This document shows, piece after piece, positions 35,904 to 44,989 of a stretch of 64,000 nucleotides of DNA (positions within the stretch are counted from its first letter, which is position 1; each line of letters starts with the position of its first letter). The notes under the pieces are model-generated. The model was not told the DNA's origin. It did no database searches and saw only the letters and a list, made by a program, of their open reading frames with translations. Origin of the DNA: DATAXP01 sp036272935 (lineage in GTDB: Bacteria > Planctomycetota > Planctomycetia > Pirellulales > PNKZ01); the NCBI GenBank assembly GCA_036272935.1, contig DATAXP010000075.1:1-64000 (forward strand). Direction: 5' to 3'. A program made the translations under genes and the position numbers.

Positions 35904-36470
35904 TCATTCGAATTTCGACTTGTGCTCCGTGCGCAGCTTTTCAGCCTGTTGCGTCAAGGCTTCCGACTCGTTGCTGAGCGCGACGATGTTCGCGACCACC
36001 GGCTTCATCTGCGTGTCCAGCGCTTGAGCGTCGGCAATCGATTCGTCGAGCAGCATTAGAACCAGCTTGCGAAGCTCATCTTTCGATTCAGCGAGTTTCT
36101 GAGTCGATTGCACTTTTAGCTTCCAATACTCGACCACCTCCGAGTCGACGTCTTCCTTGCCGGCCTCATCGAACTTGGCGATCGTGATCCGGTACTGCTC
36201 GGCGGTTTTGTGAAACAAGTCGGCCGTCTCTTCGACCGTAGGCTTGAGCTTCGCGCGGTTGGCAGGAAACTCTCGCAGACTCGCCTCGCTGAACAGCTCG
36301 GTGTGTTTCGCGACAGCCTGCTTATTGAAGTCGTTGCCGACTTCCATCGCCGCGTTTCCTTCATGCACCAATCGATTGGCTACACGATTCTCGTAATAGC
36401 GATACAGCGATGCTGCGCCGACAACAATTGCTACACACGCAATCACAATGCGCATCACTTTGTTGCCCAT
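35904..36470 (-). CDS. Membrane-anchored helical protein, unknown
   Basis: 188 residues. One N-terminal membrane helix (IVIACVAIVVGAASLY) is followed by ~165 charged, mostly helical residues without Cys, likely a coiled-coil outer-face domain (HTELFSEASLREF, EYWKLKVQSTQKLAESKDEL). I do not recognise the family. A GGGGAGA ribosome site lies upstream of ATG 36470. The gene is upstream of gluQ in map order but transcribed the same way, with 94 bases between them, so it may follow gluQ in a transcript. Confidence 0.6.
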   Translation of the reverse strand: MGNKVMRIVIACVAIVVGAASLYRYYENRVANRLVHEGNAAMEVGNDFNKQAVAKHTELFSEASLREFPANRAKLKPTVEETADLFHKTAEQYRITIAKFDEAGKEDVDSEVVEYWKLKVQSTQKLAESKDELRKLVLMLLDESIADAQALDTQMKPVVANIVALSNESEALTQQAEKLRTEHKSKFE

Positions 36471-36564
36471 GGTGTCTCCCCTTTTTTGTGTGAATCTGCC
36501 CGCTCAACTGCCTCGAGTTCATGGTACTTGGTGCCGGTGCGGCAAGCTACGAGGCGCTCGTGCG

Positions 36565-37539
36565 TTAGGGAGACAAACTCTTGAACATCGTGTCGTCCAG
36601 CACAACCGGCTCGTGGCTCATCTGCTGGAGTGTGAATTCCGCGACAAGTTCCGCCGGCCGACACGCCGTCGGCGCATCACCCAGGCCGCACGACCACGCG
36701 AGGAAGCCGACCAGCCGCTCGGGCGACACACCTTGCTCGCGCAGCGTTGCCAGCCGCGTATCGCCATGACGCTTCGCCAGGCGGCGACCATCGGGACCGA
36801 CGACCAGCGGCACATGCGCGAACTGCGGCGGCGACCAGCCGAAGAATTCATACAGCTCAAGCTGCCGAAAGGCGCTCGTGAGCAGGTCGTCGCCGCGCAG
36901 CACTTCGGTGACGCCCATGTGGTGATCGTCGACCACGACGGCCAACTGATATGCCGGCGAACCGTCACTCTTGGCGACGACAAAATCTCCCAGCTCGCGC
37001 GCGACGTTCATCTGGCGACGCCCCATGAACCGGTCGTCGATCACGCGATCGACACGGCTGGCACGGAATCGCCAGGCATATGGCTGCTTGAGCTCGTGCG
37101 CCTCGGCGGCGTGCCGCGTGGCACAGGTGCCGGGATAAATAGGTCCTTCGTGTCCCACGATCGCGTGTGGGGCGCTAGCTGCCTCCGCCACGTCGCTTCG
37201 CGAACAGGTGCACGGATAGACCCACTCGGCCGCGATGAGTTGCTCGAGCGCAGCCGCATACAGCGCGCGGCGATGGCTTTGCACGTACGGCGCTGCGACG
37301 CCGGGACAATCGGGTCCTTCATCCCAATCCAGCCCCAGCCAGCGCAGATCGGCAATCGCTTGCTCCGCAGCGCCAGCTTTCACGCGCGGCGAGTCGATGT
37401 CTTCGATCCGCAACAGCATCCGGCCTTGCTGCGCGCGGATCGACAGCCACGCGAGCAAAAAGGTGCGCGCGTTGCCGATGTGCTGCGCCCCGGTCGGTGA
37501 CGGTGCCAGGCGGCCGATAGGCATGACGCCGTGCACCAT
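36565..37539 (-). CDS. gluQ: Glutamyl-Q tRNA(Asp) synthetase
   Basis: 324 residues, a truncated glutamyl-tRNA synthetase lacking the anticodon-binding domain. It activates glutamate and attaches it to queuosine at position 34 of tRNA-Asp. Seen: the class I HIGH-like start RLAPSPTGAQHIGNARTFLL, the zinc site YPCTCSRSD with a later YPGTC, RIEDIDSPRV, and the KMSKS-like RRLAKRHGDTRL. Length agrees with the GluQRS family (~300). Its presence implies queuosine-modified tRNA-Asp in the cell. ATG 37539 or 37524 (MPIGRLAP) are both possible. The BON gene lies 24 bases upstream on the same strand. Confidence 0.92.
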   Translation of the reverse strand: MVHGVMPIGRLAPSPTGAQHIGNARTFLLAWLSIRAQQGRMLLRIEDIDSPRVKAGAAEQAIADLRWLGLDWDEGPDCPGVAAPYVQSHRRALYAAALEQLIAAEWVYPCTCSRSDVAEAASAPHAIVGHEGPIYPGTCATRHAAEAHELKQPYAWRFRASRVDRVIDDRFMGRRQMNVARELGDFVVAKSDGSPAYQLAVVVDDHHMGVTEVLRGDDLLTSAFRQLELYEFFGWSPPQFAHVPLVVGPDGRRLAKRHGDTRLATLREQGVSPERLVGFLAWSCGLGDAPTACRPAELVAEFTLQQMSHEPVVLDDTMFKSLSP

Positions 37540-37563
37540 ACCATTCCCACGGCAACTTCGTCG

Positions 37564-37866
37564 CTAGCCGGCGCGGCGGGGCCCGGAGTCCGACGTACGA
37601 TCGACAACGCGCAGTGTGTCGATCACGTGGAACACGCCAGGGATGGCGCGCGAGCAGGCCCGCGCAAGCTGCTTCTCGTAAAAGCTGCCGACGTCGCCAT
37701 CGAGGTGGACCGTGCCCGCTCGCACCTCGACCGATAACGCGCGAAAGGCCGGCACTTGCAGTCGGACCAAGGCGGTGCGAACGCGATCGGCCAATCGCCG
37801 GTTGGCGTCGGCAACAGCAGCCAGACCATGAATGGTCGACATATCAATATCCTCTTCGTGTTCCAT
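37564..37866 (-). CDS. BON-domain protein
   Basis: 100 residues, one BON domain: DRVRTALVRLQVPAF, then VEVRAGTVHLDGDVGSFYEK and RACSRAIPGVFHVIDTLRV. The family binds phospholipid or other ligands and is common in osmotically regulated and envelope proteins. There is no signal peptide here, so it should be cytoplasmic. An internal Met (residue 9, DMSTIHG) is an alternative start. It sits ten bases after the DUF2292 gene and just before gluQ, so the three are probably an operon. Role unknown. Confidence 0.75.
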   Translation of the reverse strand: MEHEEDIDMSTIHGLAAVADANRRLADRVRTALVRLQVPAFRALSVEVRAGTVHLDGDVGSFYEKQLARACSRAIPGVFHVIDTLRVVDRTSDSGPRRAG

Positions 37867-37876
37867 GGGACAGTGG

Positions 37877-38098
37877 TTAGTGTCTGCGGGGCTTCGAGGC
37901 CAATCGCGTTTTCTCGGTCCGGTCGATCTGAACGACGACGCCGTCTTGCACGATAACCGTCACCAATCCAAAGCGCAGCCCGTGCAGCGCGTGGCGGATT
38001 TGCTCAAGCGCTTCCTCGTGGCGCGATCGTTCGGTGCCGGCGCTTTTCGGCAAATCTTCGGGATCTTGCGTGCTACCTTCGGCAGTCATCGCGGCCAA
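37877..38098 (-). CDS. DUF2292 (YezD-like) small protein
   Basis: 73 residues. The C-terminal half GLRFGLVTVIVQDGVVVQID followed by RTEKTRL is the DUF2292/YezD signature, a small beta-rich domain of unknown function. The first ~25 residues are polar and variable. Many planctomycete genomes carry such genes; homologues are sometimes near sulfur or inorganic-ion genes, not here. First gene of the small minus-strand group DUF2292-BON-gluQ. ATG 38098 has no strong ribosome site; a second Met at residue 4 is an alternative. Confidence 0.75.
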   Translation of the reverse strand: MAAMTAEGSTQDPEDLPKSAGTERSRHEEALEQIRHALHGLRFGLVTVIVQDGVVVQIDRTEKTRLASKPRRH

Positions 38099-38310
38099 TT
38101 CTAACGACCAATGGACTCTAGTGCAAAATTATGATGATAAGTATCGTAATCTTTCTGGTAGTTATAAAGTATTTTTGGAGTTTTTGCTGGCAGATCATAA
38201 GGCTAAGGGCGCAAAGACTCCCACTACTGCGAGTTGCATCCGACTAACTGAGCACCTATCGTGAGAGCTCCTTCCTGCACGCAACCTTGCCCACGCGCGG
38301 AGCAATTCCT
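38099..38310. other. AT-rich intergenic stretch
   Basis: 212 bases between divergent genes. Positions 38100-38190 are conspicuously AT-rich (for example GTTATAAAGTATTTTTGG) in an otherwise ~65% GC window. It probably holds promoters for both sides, but no -35/-10 pair could be assigned with confidence. No RNA or ORF is convincing. Confidence 0.4.
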
Positions 38311-39597
38311 GTGTCCTTCTATCCGGCGCCCAATCGGCGCACGTTCCTGAAGTCGGCTGCGGCCATGGCGGCACCGACGATCGTGCCTGCCACCGTCTTT
38401 GCCAAACCTGGCCAGCCCGCACCAAGCGACCGCGTCGTGATCGGTTCGATCGGCACCGGCGATCTGGGCCGGCGGCACCACTTGAACGGCAAGCTATTGC
38501 CGAACAAGCGCGTGCAGGTCGCTGCCGTGTGCGATGTCGATCGCAACCGCCGCGATCAGGCGGCGCTCGATTGCCTGAAGAAGACCGGCAAGAGTGTCGC
38601 GATCTACAAAGACTTCCGCGACCTCTGCGATCGAAAAGACATCGACGCCGTGCTGATTGCCGTCCCCGATCACTGGCATGCGCTGACGGCCATCTACGCT
38701 TGCGAATCGGGCAAAGATGTCTATGCCGAGAAGCCGCTTGCGCTCACGATCGACGAGGGACGGAAGATGGTCGAGGCGGCACGGCGGTACGGCACGGTGT
38801 TCCAGACCGGCAGCCAGCAGCGGAGCGAGGGGCCGTTTCGCCAGGCAGTCGAGTTGATCCGCAACAACAAGATCGGCAAGCTCGAGCGGATCGACACGTA
38901 CATCGGCAGCGTCGATGCCGGCACGTGGATGCCCTCGCAGACGCCGCCGCCCGAGCTTGATTGGAACTTCTGGCTCGGCCCCGCGCCTTATGCCGATTAT
39001 GCGCCGAACCGCTGCCACTACCAGTTCCGCTGGTTCAGCGATTACTCGGGAGGCAAGCTCACCGACTGGGGCGCGCACCACAACGATATCGCCCAGTGGG
39101 CGCTCGATGCCGACAACACCGGCCCGGTTGCCGTCGAGGGGACCGGCAAGTTCTACGACGACGGCCCACCTGACGTCGCCTATCAGTTTGACATCGAATA
39201 CGCCTACGCCAATGGCGTGAAGCTGGGGTGCCATTCCGACGGCAACAATGGCGTGAAATTCACCGGCAGCGACGGCTGGGTATTCGTGACCCGCGACAAG
39301 AAGAAGTTCGACGCCTCGGACAAGGACCTGCTCAAGTGGGAAGCTAGCAGCGGCGACGTGCAGCTTCCGCGCAACGAAGGCCACCACGCCAATTGGCTCG
39401 ATTGCATTGCCAGCCGCGAGCGCCCGCTCTGCGACGTCGAAGTAGGGCATCGATCGGCCACGGTCTGCCATCTGGGGAACATCGCAATCAAGCTCGGGCG
39501 ACCCTTGAAGTGGAACCCCGAGAAAGAACAGTTCGTCGACGATGACCAAGCCAATCTGCTGGTGAGCAAGCCGATGCGGGCGCCGTGGCATCTCTAG
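38311..39597 (+). CDS. Tat-exported Gfo/Idh/MocA oxidoreductase
   Basis: 428 residues. A twin-arginine start (PNRRTFLKSAAAMAAPTI) predicts Tat export of the folded, cofactor-bound protein. The NAD(P) domain has VVIGSIGTGDLGRRH and the dehydrogenase motif EKPLALTIDEGRKMVE (the Lys of EKP). The C-terminal domain has a substrate region NFWLGPAPYADYAP and WFSDYSGGKLTDWGAHHNDI. Large families of these enzymes in planctomycetes probably act on sugars or inositol, but the substrate is not known. A GTG at 38311 with GGAG 8 bases upstream is taken; a TTG at 38287 is possible. A HEAT gene follows after 59 bases. Confidence 0.9.
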   Translation: MSFYPAPNRRTFLKSAAAMAAPTIVPATVFAKPGQPAPSDRVVIGSIGTGDLGRRHHLNGKLLPNKRVQVAAVCDVDRNRRDQAALDCLKKTGKSVAIYKDFRDLCDRKDIDAVLIAVPDHWHALTAIYACESGKDVYAEKPLALTIDEGRKMVEAARRYGTVFQTGSQQRSEGPFRQAVELIRNNKIGKLERIDTYIGSVDAGTWMPSQTPPPELDWNFWLGPAPYADYAPNRCHYQFRWFSDYSGGKLTDWGAHHNDIAQWALDADNTGPVAVEGTGKFYDDGPPDVAYQFDIEYAYANGVKLGCHSDGNNGVKFTGSDGWVFVTRDKKKFDASDKDLLKWEASSGDVQLPRNEGHHANWLDCIASRERPLCDVEVGHRSATVCHLGNIAIKLGRPLKWNPEKEQFVDDDQANLLVSKPMRAPWHL

Positions 39598-39656
39598 CGC
39601 GACGGCCTCGGCAAAAGCACCACCGTCATTGATCCATTTGAACCAGGAAGACTTTC

Positions 39657-40433
39657 ATGCCCACCGTCGAAGAACTTGTTAAGCAACTCAGCAGCGACGA
39701 CAAGGTGCAGGTCTATAAGGGCCGCATGGCGCTCACGAAGCTCGAAGATGAAGCCGGTGCCCCGGGTCGCGAGGCAGACCGCAAGCAGCTCGCCGCCAAC
39801 CTGGCTCGGCTGATCGACGAGACGCACGATGTTCCCGACCCCAAAAAACCCAAGGAAAAGCCGAAGAAGGAGCCGAAGCACTCGGTTGCGGTGCGCAATC
39901 GATTGATCCGCGGCCTGGCAACGGTTGGCGGCGACGCAGAGATCGCGACGTTAAAGCGAGCCCTGGAAGATTTCGAAGTGCGTGAGATGGCTCGCTGGTC
40001 GCTCGACCGGATGACGGTCGCTAGCGCCACCCAGGCGCTCGCCGATGCCGCCACCAAGAGTGTCGGCACCGAGTTCCGCGTCGGGGCGATCAACGCTCTC
40101 GGGCGCAAGCCAAGCAGCCCGGTAGTGGTCGACGCGCTGAACGCCTGCCTCGACGACCGCGACGGCGAAGTGCGCTTGGCGGCGATCGAGGCGCTGTCGA
40201 ACCACGTCGACGGGTCGCAGGATGAAGTGCTCGTCGCGGCAGCCAAAAAGTTTGCCAAGAAGCGCAGCCGCGGCGCCACACGCCTGGCCCGCGCTCGGGT
40301 GCGCATGGCCGAGCGGCTCGCACAATCGGGCCAGCAAGAAGCCGCGCGAAAGATCTACCGGTCGCTCGCGGCCGACGGCGTCGACAGCGCTCAGAAGCAG
40401 GCGGCCGAGAAGGCGCTGAAGCGCCCGGGGTAG
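39657..40433 (+). CDS. HEAT-repeat protein
   Basis: 258 residues, all-helical, with HEAT-like units such as NRLIRGLATVGGDAEIATL, AINALGRKPSSPVVVDAL and GEVRLAAIEALSNHVDG. A Lys/Pro-rich linker (DPKKPKEKPKKEPKHS) separates the N-terminal part. No signal peptide, so a cytoplasmic scaffold. An AGGAAG ribosome site is 7 bases before the ATG. It follows the Gfo/Idh/MocA gene and is probably co-transcribed, though one protein is exported and the other is not. No enzymatic motif is visible. Confidence 0.75.
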   Translation: MPTVEELVKQLSSDDKVQVYKGRMALTKLEDEAGAPGREADRKQLAANLARLIDETHDVPDPKKPKEKPKKEPKHSVAVRNRLIRGLATVGGDAEIATLKRALEDFEVREMARWSLDRMTVASATQALADAATKSVGTEFRVGAINALGRKPSSPVVVDALNACLDDRDGEVRLAAIEALSNHVDGSQDEVLVAAAKKFAKKRSRGATRLARARVRMAERLAQSGQQEAARKIYRSLAADGVDSAQKQAAEKALKRPG

Positions 40434-40625
40434 CAGGGCGCTGCCGGTCGGAGACGACCGGCGCTAAGCTAGCAGTGGCACTCCAGCTAGCGGCGGCAAA
40501 GCCTTGCCATCTTTCGCAACCGGACTTTAGTCAAACAAGCTCGCTGGACCGCGGGCCAGACGTTCGCCGATCCCTGGTACTGACGCACGGGCGGACGTTC
40601 GTTGCACCCCGAGAGACTTCAATCG

Positions 40626-40781
40626 ATGGTAGTGCACTATGCCCCGGCGGACATGCTGGAAGAGTTAGAACAACGGCAAGACGAAGTGCTGGAACAGCTC
40701 GACGAATTGAACCTGCGTGTCGAGCGGGCGCTGGCTGAGCATGGGAAGATTCTCGCTACTGGTGCGCACGCGAAGCGGTGA
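40626..40781 (+). CDS. Small coiled-coil protein (51 residues)
   Basis: A short frame with a heptad-rich centre: DMLEELEQRQDEVLEQLDEL followed by NLRVERALAEHGKIL. It is highly charged and predicted to be helical and coiled-coil, without a membrane segment. A purine-rich CCGAGAGA is upstream of ATG 40626. Unlike random GC-rich frames it has strong amphipathic periodicity, which supports a real gene. No family recognised. It ends where a dispersed repeat begins (40780). Confidence 0.55.
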   Translation: MVVHYAPADMLEELEQRQDEVLEQLDELNLRVERALAEHGKILATGAHAKR

Positions 40782-40811
40782 CGGCCGCGTGGACGTGGCC
40801 GCTAAGCGAGG
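40780..40811. repeat. GGCCGCGTGGACG-type dispersed repeat, copy 2
   Basis: ACGGCCGCGTGGACG with GCCGCTAAGCGA, nearly identical to 29191-29222. It overlaps the stop codon of the small coiled-coil gene. A related palindrome GCTTAGCGGCCGCGGCTAAGC is at 5799-5819. Confidence 0.65.
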
Positions 40812-40825
40812 GCAGGCGTCGGCGA

Positions 40826-42499
40826 TCAGTGCCGGTCGAGGCTGCCCGATTTGTAGATCGCGCGCAGCAGGCGTAGTCCCAGGAACAGACTGGTGACGCA
40901 GCCCATCGCCCCCAGCAGCGAGAACTCCGAAATGCCCGGCAAGGTTAGCAGCGGCGCGACGCGATGCGCGCACAGCAGGGTCGAGCCGACGAACAGCGCG
41001 CTGGTAATCATGCCGTAGACCAGCCGGTTCACCGACGGCTCGAGGCCGCGGTGCTCGAGGTGTACGTCGAACTTACCGCTTTGAATCTGCTCGAAAATCT
41101 CGATCAGCCCACGCGGCAGCATCTCGACGAATCGTTCCAACTCGCGCGTAAAACGCTGCAGCTTGCGGAAGCGGCGTTGCGGCGAATTACGCCGCCAGAT
41201 CATGGTCTTCTGATACGGCAGAATGACATCGATTAGCCGGAATTGCGGGTCCAGCAGGTGCGACGTCCCTTCGAGCATCACCAGCACCTTGATCAATAGC
41301 GCCAGCCGTGGCGGCAGCGTGATGTGGAACCGGCGAATGATCTCGACCATTTCGTTCAAGGCTGCCGAGAGGTCGAAGTTGTCGAGCTGCACCTGGGTGT
41401 AGTGCATCACGTAGTCCGACACTTCGACCATCAAGGCCGATTCGTCGAGTCCCGGCGGCACCTTGCCGACGCGCATGATGATCGATGTCAGCCGTCGGGC
41501 GTCGTGCTGGGCGATCGCCAGCAGCAGTTCTTCCAGGTCCTCGCGCAGGTCCTCGTCGATCTGGCCGATCATGCCGAAGTCAATCAGCCCGATGCGGTCG
41601 CCGGGCAGCACCATGATGTTCCCGGGATGCGGATCGGCATGGAACAGCCCCAGCGTGAAAATCATTTCCATGTAGGCATCGGCGCCGTGCCGGGCGACCA
41701 ACGGGCGGTCGACGCCGGCGGCATCCAAGCGATCGACTTCGCTGAGCTTGATTCCTTCGAGATACTGCATCGTCAGTACCCGCGTGGTCGACAGCTCGGC
41801 GAACGCGCGCGGAATGCAGACGCGGTCGTCGTCGGCGAAGTGCTGATCGAACTGCTGCATGGCGCGCTGCTCGCGGCCGAAATCGAGCTCGCGGCGAAGC
41901 GTGCGCTGGAACTCGGCAACCACCTCGCGCGGACGGTAGTTCTCGAACTCGGGCAATTGCTCGGCCAAGGCCGCCAGCCCGGCAAGCACTTCGAGATCGA
42001 CACCGATCTTCTCTTCGATGGCCGGGTGCTGCACCTTGACCGCCACGCGCTCGCCGCTGGTGAGCCGGGCCAGGTGCACCTGTGCGATCGACGCGCTGGC
42101 CAGCGGCTGATCGTTGAACTCGGCGAACAGTTGCTCGATCGGGCGTCGCAACTCCGTTTCGATCGTCGCGCGCACCGCCGGCGTCGGATCGGCGCGCGTT
42201 TCATCTTGCAGATGGGCTAGCTCATCGGCCAGCTCAACACTCACCAGGTCGGGACGTGTGCTGAGCACCTGACCGAGCTTCACGAACGTCGGCCCCAGCT
42301 CATTGAGCGCCAGCCGCACGCGGCAGGACGCGCTTTGCCGGGCCAGCAGTTCGCCGTCGGGGTCGCGGAATATGCCCTTGGCGAACTCGAGATCGAAGCG
42401 GCTGATCCAATCGGCCAGGCCGTACTTGCTCAGCACCGCGAGAATCTCTCGCCAGCGGTTCACGTGGCGATAGATTTGCGGAATAGTCGTAATTTTCAT
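40826..42499 (-). CDS. UbiB/ABC1-family atypical kinase
   Basis: 557 residues. The ADCK/UbiB signatures are present: the KxGQ motif in LGPTFVKLGQVLSTRPDL, the Ala-rich loop PLASASIAQVHLA that replaces the glycine-rich loop, VKVQHP with the ATP Lys, HADPHPGNIMV and the DFG-like LIDFGMIGQ. Two C-terminal membrane helices (~500-550) anchor it. UbiB proteins support isoprenoid-quinone synthesis or membrane lipid handling through ATPase activity. Since the window suggests menaquinone-based respiration, a menaquinone-related role is possible. ATG 42499 is preferred; a TTG at 42505 is in frame. Divergent from the DevBCA operon. Confidence 0.92.
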   Translation of the reverse strand: MKITTIPQIYRHVNRWREILAVLSKYGLADWISRFDLEFAKGIFRDPDGELLARQSASCRVRLALNELGPTFVKLGQVLSTRPDLVSVELADELAHLQDETRADPTPAVRATIETELRRPIEQLFAEFNDQPLASASIAQVHLARLTSGERVAVKVQHPAIEEKIGVDLEVLAGLAALAEQLPEFENYRPREVVAEFQRTLRRELDFGREQRAMQQFDQHFADDDRVCIPRAFAELSTTRVLTMQYLEGIKLSEVDRLDAAGVDRPLVARHGADAYMEMIFTLGLFHADPHPGNIMVLPGDRIGLIDFGMIGQIDEDLREDLEELLLAIAQHDARRLTSIIMRVGKVPPGLDESALMVEVSDYVMHYTQVQLDNFDLSAALNEMVEIIRRFHITLPPRLALLIKVLVMLEGTSHLLDPQFRLIDVILPYQKTMIWRRNSPQRRFRKLQRFTRELERFVEMLPRGLIEIFEQIQSGKFDVHLEHRGLEPSVNRLVYGMITSALFVGSTLLCAHRVAPLLTLPGISEFSLLGAMGCVTSLFLGLRLLRAIYKSGSLDRH

Positions 42500-42599
42500 C
42501 GCCAAGCGGCGGCGTTTCGCGTGCAGTGGTTCGTTGCGTCGAGCTTCGGTGTTAGACTATTGTAGCTTGATGGGGCACGAAAGACTTGGGGGTAACTCG

Positions 42600-43853
42600 A
42601 TGCGCACCGCGCTGGTGATTGTGGCAACCATATTGCTGTCCGTTGCCGCCAGCGTCGCTGCGGTGCATTGGTTGCCGATGCGGCTCGATTCGTCGGCCGG
42701 GCTCACCGGTGCGAATTCTCCCCTTTCTCCGCCGGGCACGACGCAGCAGCCGGCGGTCGTCGAAACTCCACAGGTTGTGGCGCTGGGTACGTTACAGCCC
42801 GCCTCGGGAGTGATCCAAGTCAGCGGCACCGCCGGCGAAGAGCTGGCCGAAGTGAAGGTCGCCGAAGGAGACAACGTCAAGAAAGGGGACGTGCTCGCGG
42901 TGCTCGGCAGCCACACGCTGCGCAAGGCCGAGGTCGATGCTTCGCAGGCGGCACTCGAGGAGGCTGAAAGCCAATTGCCGATCGAGCGTGCCGTCGGCGA
43001 TGCCCAAGTGGCCGAAGCCGAGGTGAACCTTAAGCAGGTCGATTTGCAGCGCAGCCAAATCGCGATGCAGCAGGACAAGATCAAGTCGCTGCGCAACAAC
43101 CTGGCCGTAGCGCAGGACGATCTGAAGCGCATGCAGGCGGTCGACGAGTCGATCGTTTCGACCCAACAGCGGCAGAAGCAGCAGTTGGTGGTCGACCAAG
43201 CACAGACCGAATTGCAATCGGCCGAGCGAGGACTGGAGAACTTCAAGAAGACCTGCGATTTGGAAACGAAGCTGGCCCAAGTGAAGTTGCAGGCGGCCAA
43301 GGCGTCGCGGCAGCGGATGATTGCCACCTTGCAGATCGAGTCGTTGAAGCGCGGCGTCGAATTGGCCAAGACAAAGCTCGAGCTGTCGCTGGTCCGCGCT
43401 CCCAGCGATGGCCGTATCTTCAAGGTGGTGATGCAGCCGGGTGAAACCACCGGCCAAGCTCCGATCCTGCGCATGGGATGTGTCGACCAGATGTACGCGG
43501 CAGCCGAGGTATACGAAACCGACATCGGCCGCGTGCAACTGCACCAGAAAGCCAAGATCACAGGCGACGCACTGATCGACCCGGCCACGCAACGAAAGTA
43601 CGCGATGACCGGCGAGGTCGTGCAGATCAGCACCACGGTTGCCAAGAACGAGGTCCGCAGCCTCGATCCGACCGATCGTGGCGATCTGCGCGTGGTCGAA
43701 GTGCGCGTGCGAATCGATCCGCAGTATCGCGAGGCGGCCGCCCGGCTGATCAACCTGCAAGTGACCGTGCGGATCGACACCGCCGCCGAGAGCGCCCGGG
43801 GCACGTCGAGCGCCACGGAACAGCCTGCGGAGCCCGCGCAAGACCAGCGATGA
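42600..43853 (+). CDS. Membrane fusion protein (DevB/HlyD-like)
   Basis: 417 residues. One N-terminal membrane helix (TALVIVATILLSVAASVAAV) is followed by lipoyl/biotinyl-like halves (EVKVAEGDNVKKGDVLAVLG and RAPSDGRIFKVVMQPGETTG) that flank a long alpha-helical hairpin (~105-275, rich in Gln, Leu, Glu). This is the periplasmic adaptor of a DevBCA-type exporter, connecting the inner-membrane ABC pump to an outer-membrane factor. A GGGGGTAA ribosome site lies before ATG 42600. It overlaps the first permease gene by four bases. The helical hairpin should dock with a TolC-like tip. Confidence 0.9.
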   Translation: MRTALVIVATILLSVAASVAAVHWLPMRLDSSAGLTGANSPLSPPGTTQQPAVVETPQVVALGTLQPASGVIQVSGTAGEELAEVKVAEGDNVKKGDVLAVLGSHTLRKAEVDASQAALEEAESQLPIERAVGDAQVAEAEVNLKQVDLQRSQIAMQQDKIKSLRNNLAVAQDDLKRMQAVDESIVSTQQRQKQQLVVDQAQTELQSAERGLENFKKTCDLETKLAQVKLQAAKASRQRMIATLQIESLKRGVELAKTKLELSLVRAPSDGRIFKVVMQPGETTGQAPILRMGCVDQMYAAAEVYETDIGRVQLHQKAKITGDALIDPATQRKYAMTGEVVQISTTVAKNEVRSLDPTDRGDLRVVEVRVRIDPQYREAAARLINLQVTVRIDTAAESARGTSSATEQPAEPAQDQR

Positions 43854-44989
43854 AAACTCCGCTTGCCCTGCGCAACCTGGTGCACGAGCGCGTCCGGGCC
43901 GGGGTCGCGGTGGCCGGGGTCGCGTTCGCCGTCGTGCTCATTCTGATGCAGCTTGGGTTCTTCTTCTCGGTCGCGCGCACGGCGACGCTCGTCTACGACC
44001 GGCTGAACTTCGACCTGGCGATCGTGTCGAGCGATTACCTGCACATGGGCAAGGCGGGCATGATCCCCTTGGAACGCCTGTACCAGGCGCAAGACCTTCC
44101 CGAAGTCGCCGGCGCGTCTCCGTTCTGGGTCAGCTTCAACCTATGGCTCAATCCTGATCCGCGCAGCCACCAGCGACGCAGCATGATGATCCTGGCGTTC
44201 CGCCCCGACGATGCGGTCGTGAACCTGCCGGAAGTCGAAAAATATCGCAACGACCTGAAAGAGCTGCGCACGGTGCTCGTTGATCGATTGTCGCGGCCGG
44301 AGTTCGGTCCGCACGGCCCCGGCGTGAGCACCGATATCGGCCAGACCGCGGTCCGTGTGATTGGCGAATACACGATGGGAACAGGCTTCAGCGCCGACGG
44401 CGCCGTGATGACCAGTGATCGCACACTGTTCATGATCACGCCCATGTTGCCGCGCAATCGCGCCACGTTGGGGCTCATCTCGCTGCGCCCCGGCACCAAC
44501 GCGCGACGCGTGAAAGAACGCCTCGAACAACTGCTGCCGCAAGACAGCCAGGTGATGACGCACGACGAACTGAACCGCTATGAACAGCACCACTGGGTCG
44601 TCAAGACCAGTGTCGGCGTTATCTTTGGCCTGGGGGTAGGCGTGGCGCTCGTCGTGGGCCTGGCGATCGTGTACCAGGTGCTGTCGAGCGACATTGCCAA
44701 CCGTATGCCCGAATACGCGACGCTGATGGCCATGGGCTACGGTCGCCGGTACATCTCGGGCGTGGTGTTGCAGCAGGCGGTGTTGATGGCCCTGGCAGGG
44801 TTCGTGCCGGGCTGGCTCGTGTCGTACGTGCTATTCAAGGTGGCCGCGGCCGGGGCGAACCTACCGATGGCGATGACACCGGCACTGACGCTGGCCGTGC
44901 TGGCATTGAACCTGACCATGTGCGTCACTTCCGGACTGCTGTCGCTACGCAAAGTCAACACCGCCGATCCAGCGGACCTGTTCACATGA
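43850..44989 (+). CDS. DevC-type ABC permease 1
   Basis: 379 residues with four membrane helices: one near the N-terminus (VAVAGVAFAVVLILMQLGFF), then a large ~200-residue periplasmic part, then three at the C-terminus (GVIFGLGVGVALVVGLAIVY and two more). This is the MacB/DevC/FtsX permease layout. The C-terminal ADPADLF block recurs in the next gene (DPAELFR). Overlaps by 4 bases on both sides (ATGA), so it is tightly coupled. With its paralogue it should form a heterodimeric permease. Confidence 0.88.
   Translation: MKTPLALRNLVHERVRAGVAVAGVAFAVVLILMQLGFFFSVARTATLVYDRLNFDLAIVSSDYLHMGKAGMIPLERLYQAQDLPEVAGASPFWVSFNLWLNPDPRSHQRRSMMILAFRPDDAVVNLPEVEKYRNDLKELRTVLVDRLSRPEFGPHGPGVSTDIGQTAVRVIGEYTMGTGFSADGAVMTSDRTLFMITPMLPRNRATLGLISLRPGTNARRVKERLEQLLPQDSQVMTHDELNRYEQHHWVVKTSVGVIFGLGVGVALVVGLAIVYQVLSSDIANRMPEYATLMAMGYGRRYISGVVLQQAVLMALAGFVPGWLVSYVLFKVAAAGANLPMAMTPALTLAVLALNLTMCVTSGLLSLRKVNTADPADLFT

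Noticed and set aside
38034..38264. 76-codon frame over the AT-rich gap
   Set aside because: Crosses the DUF2292 start region, has no ribosome site and no sequence pattern of a protein.
42557..44092. Minus-strand open frame across the adaptor gene
   Set aside because: Ser/Cys/Thr-rich antisense of the membrane fusion protein; no start signal or domain.
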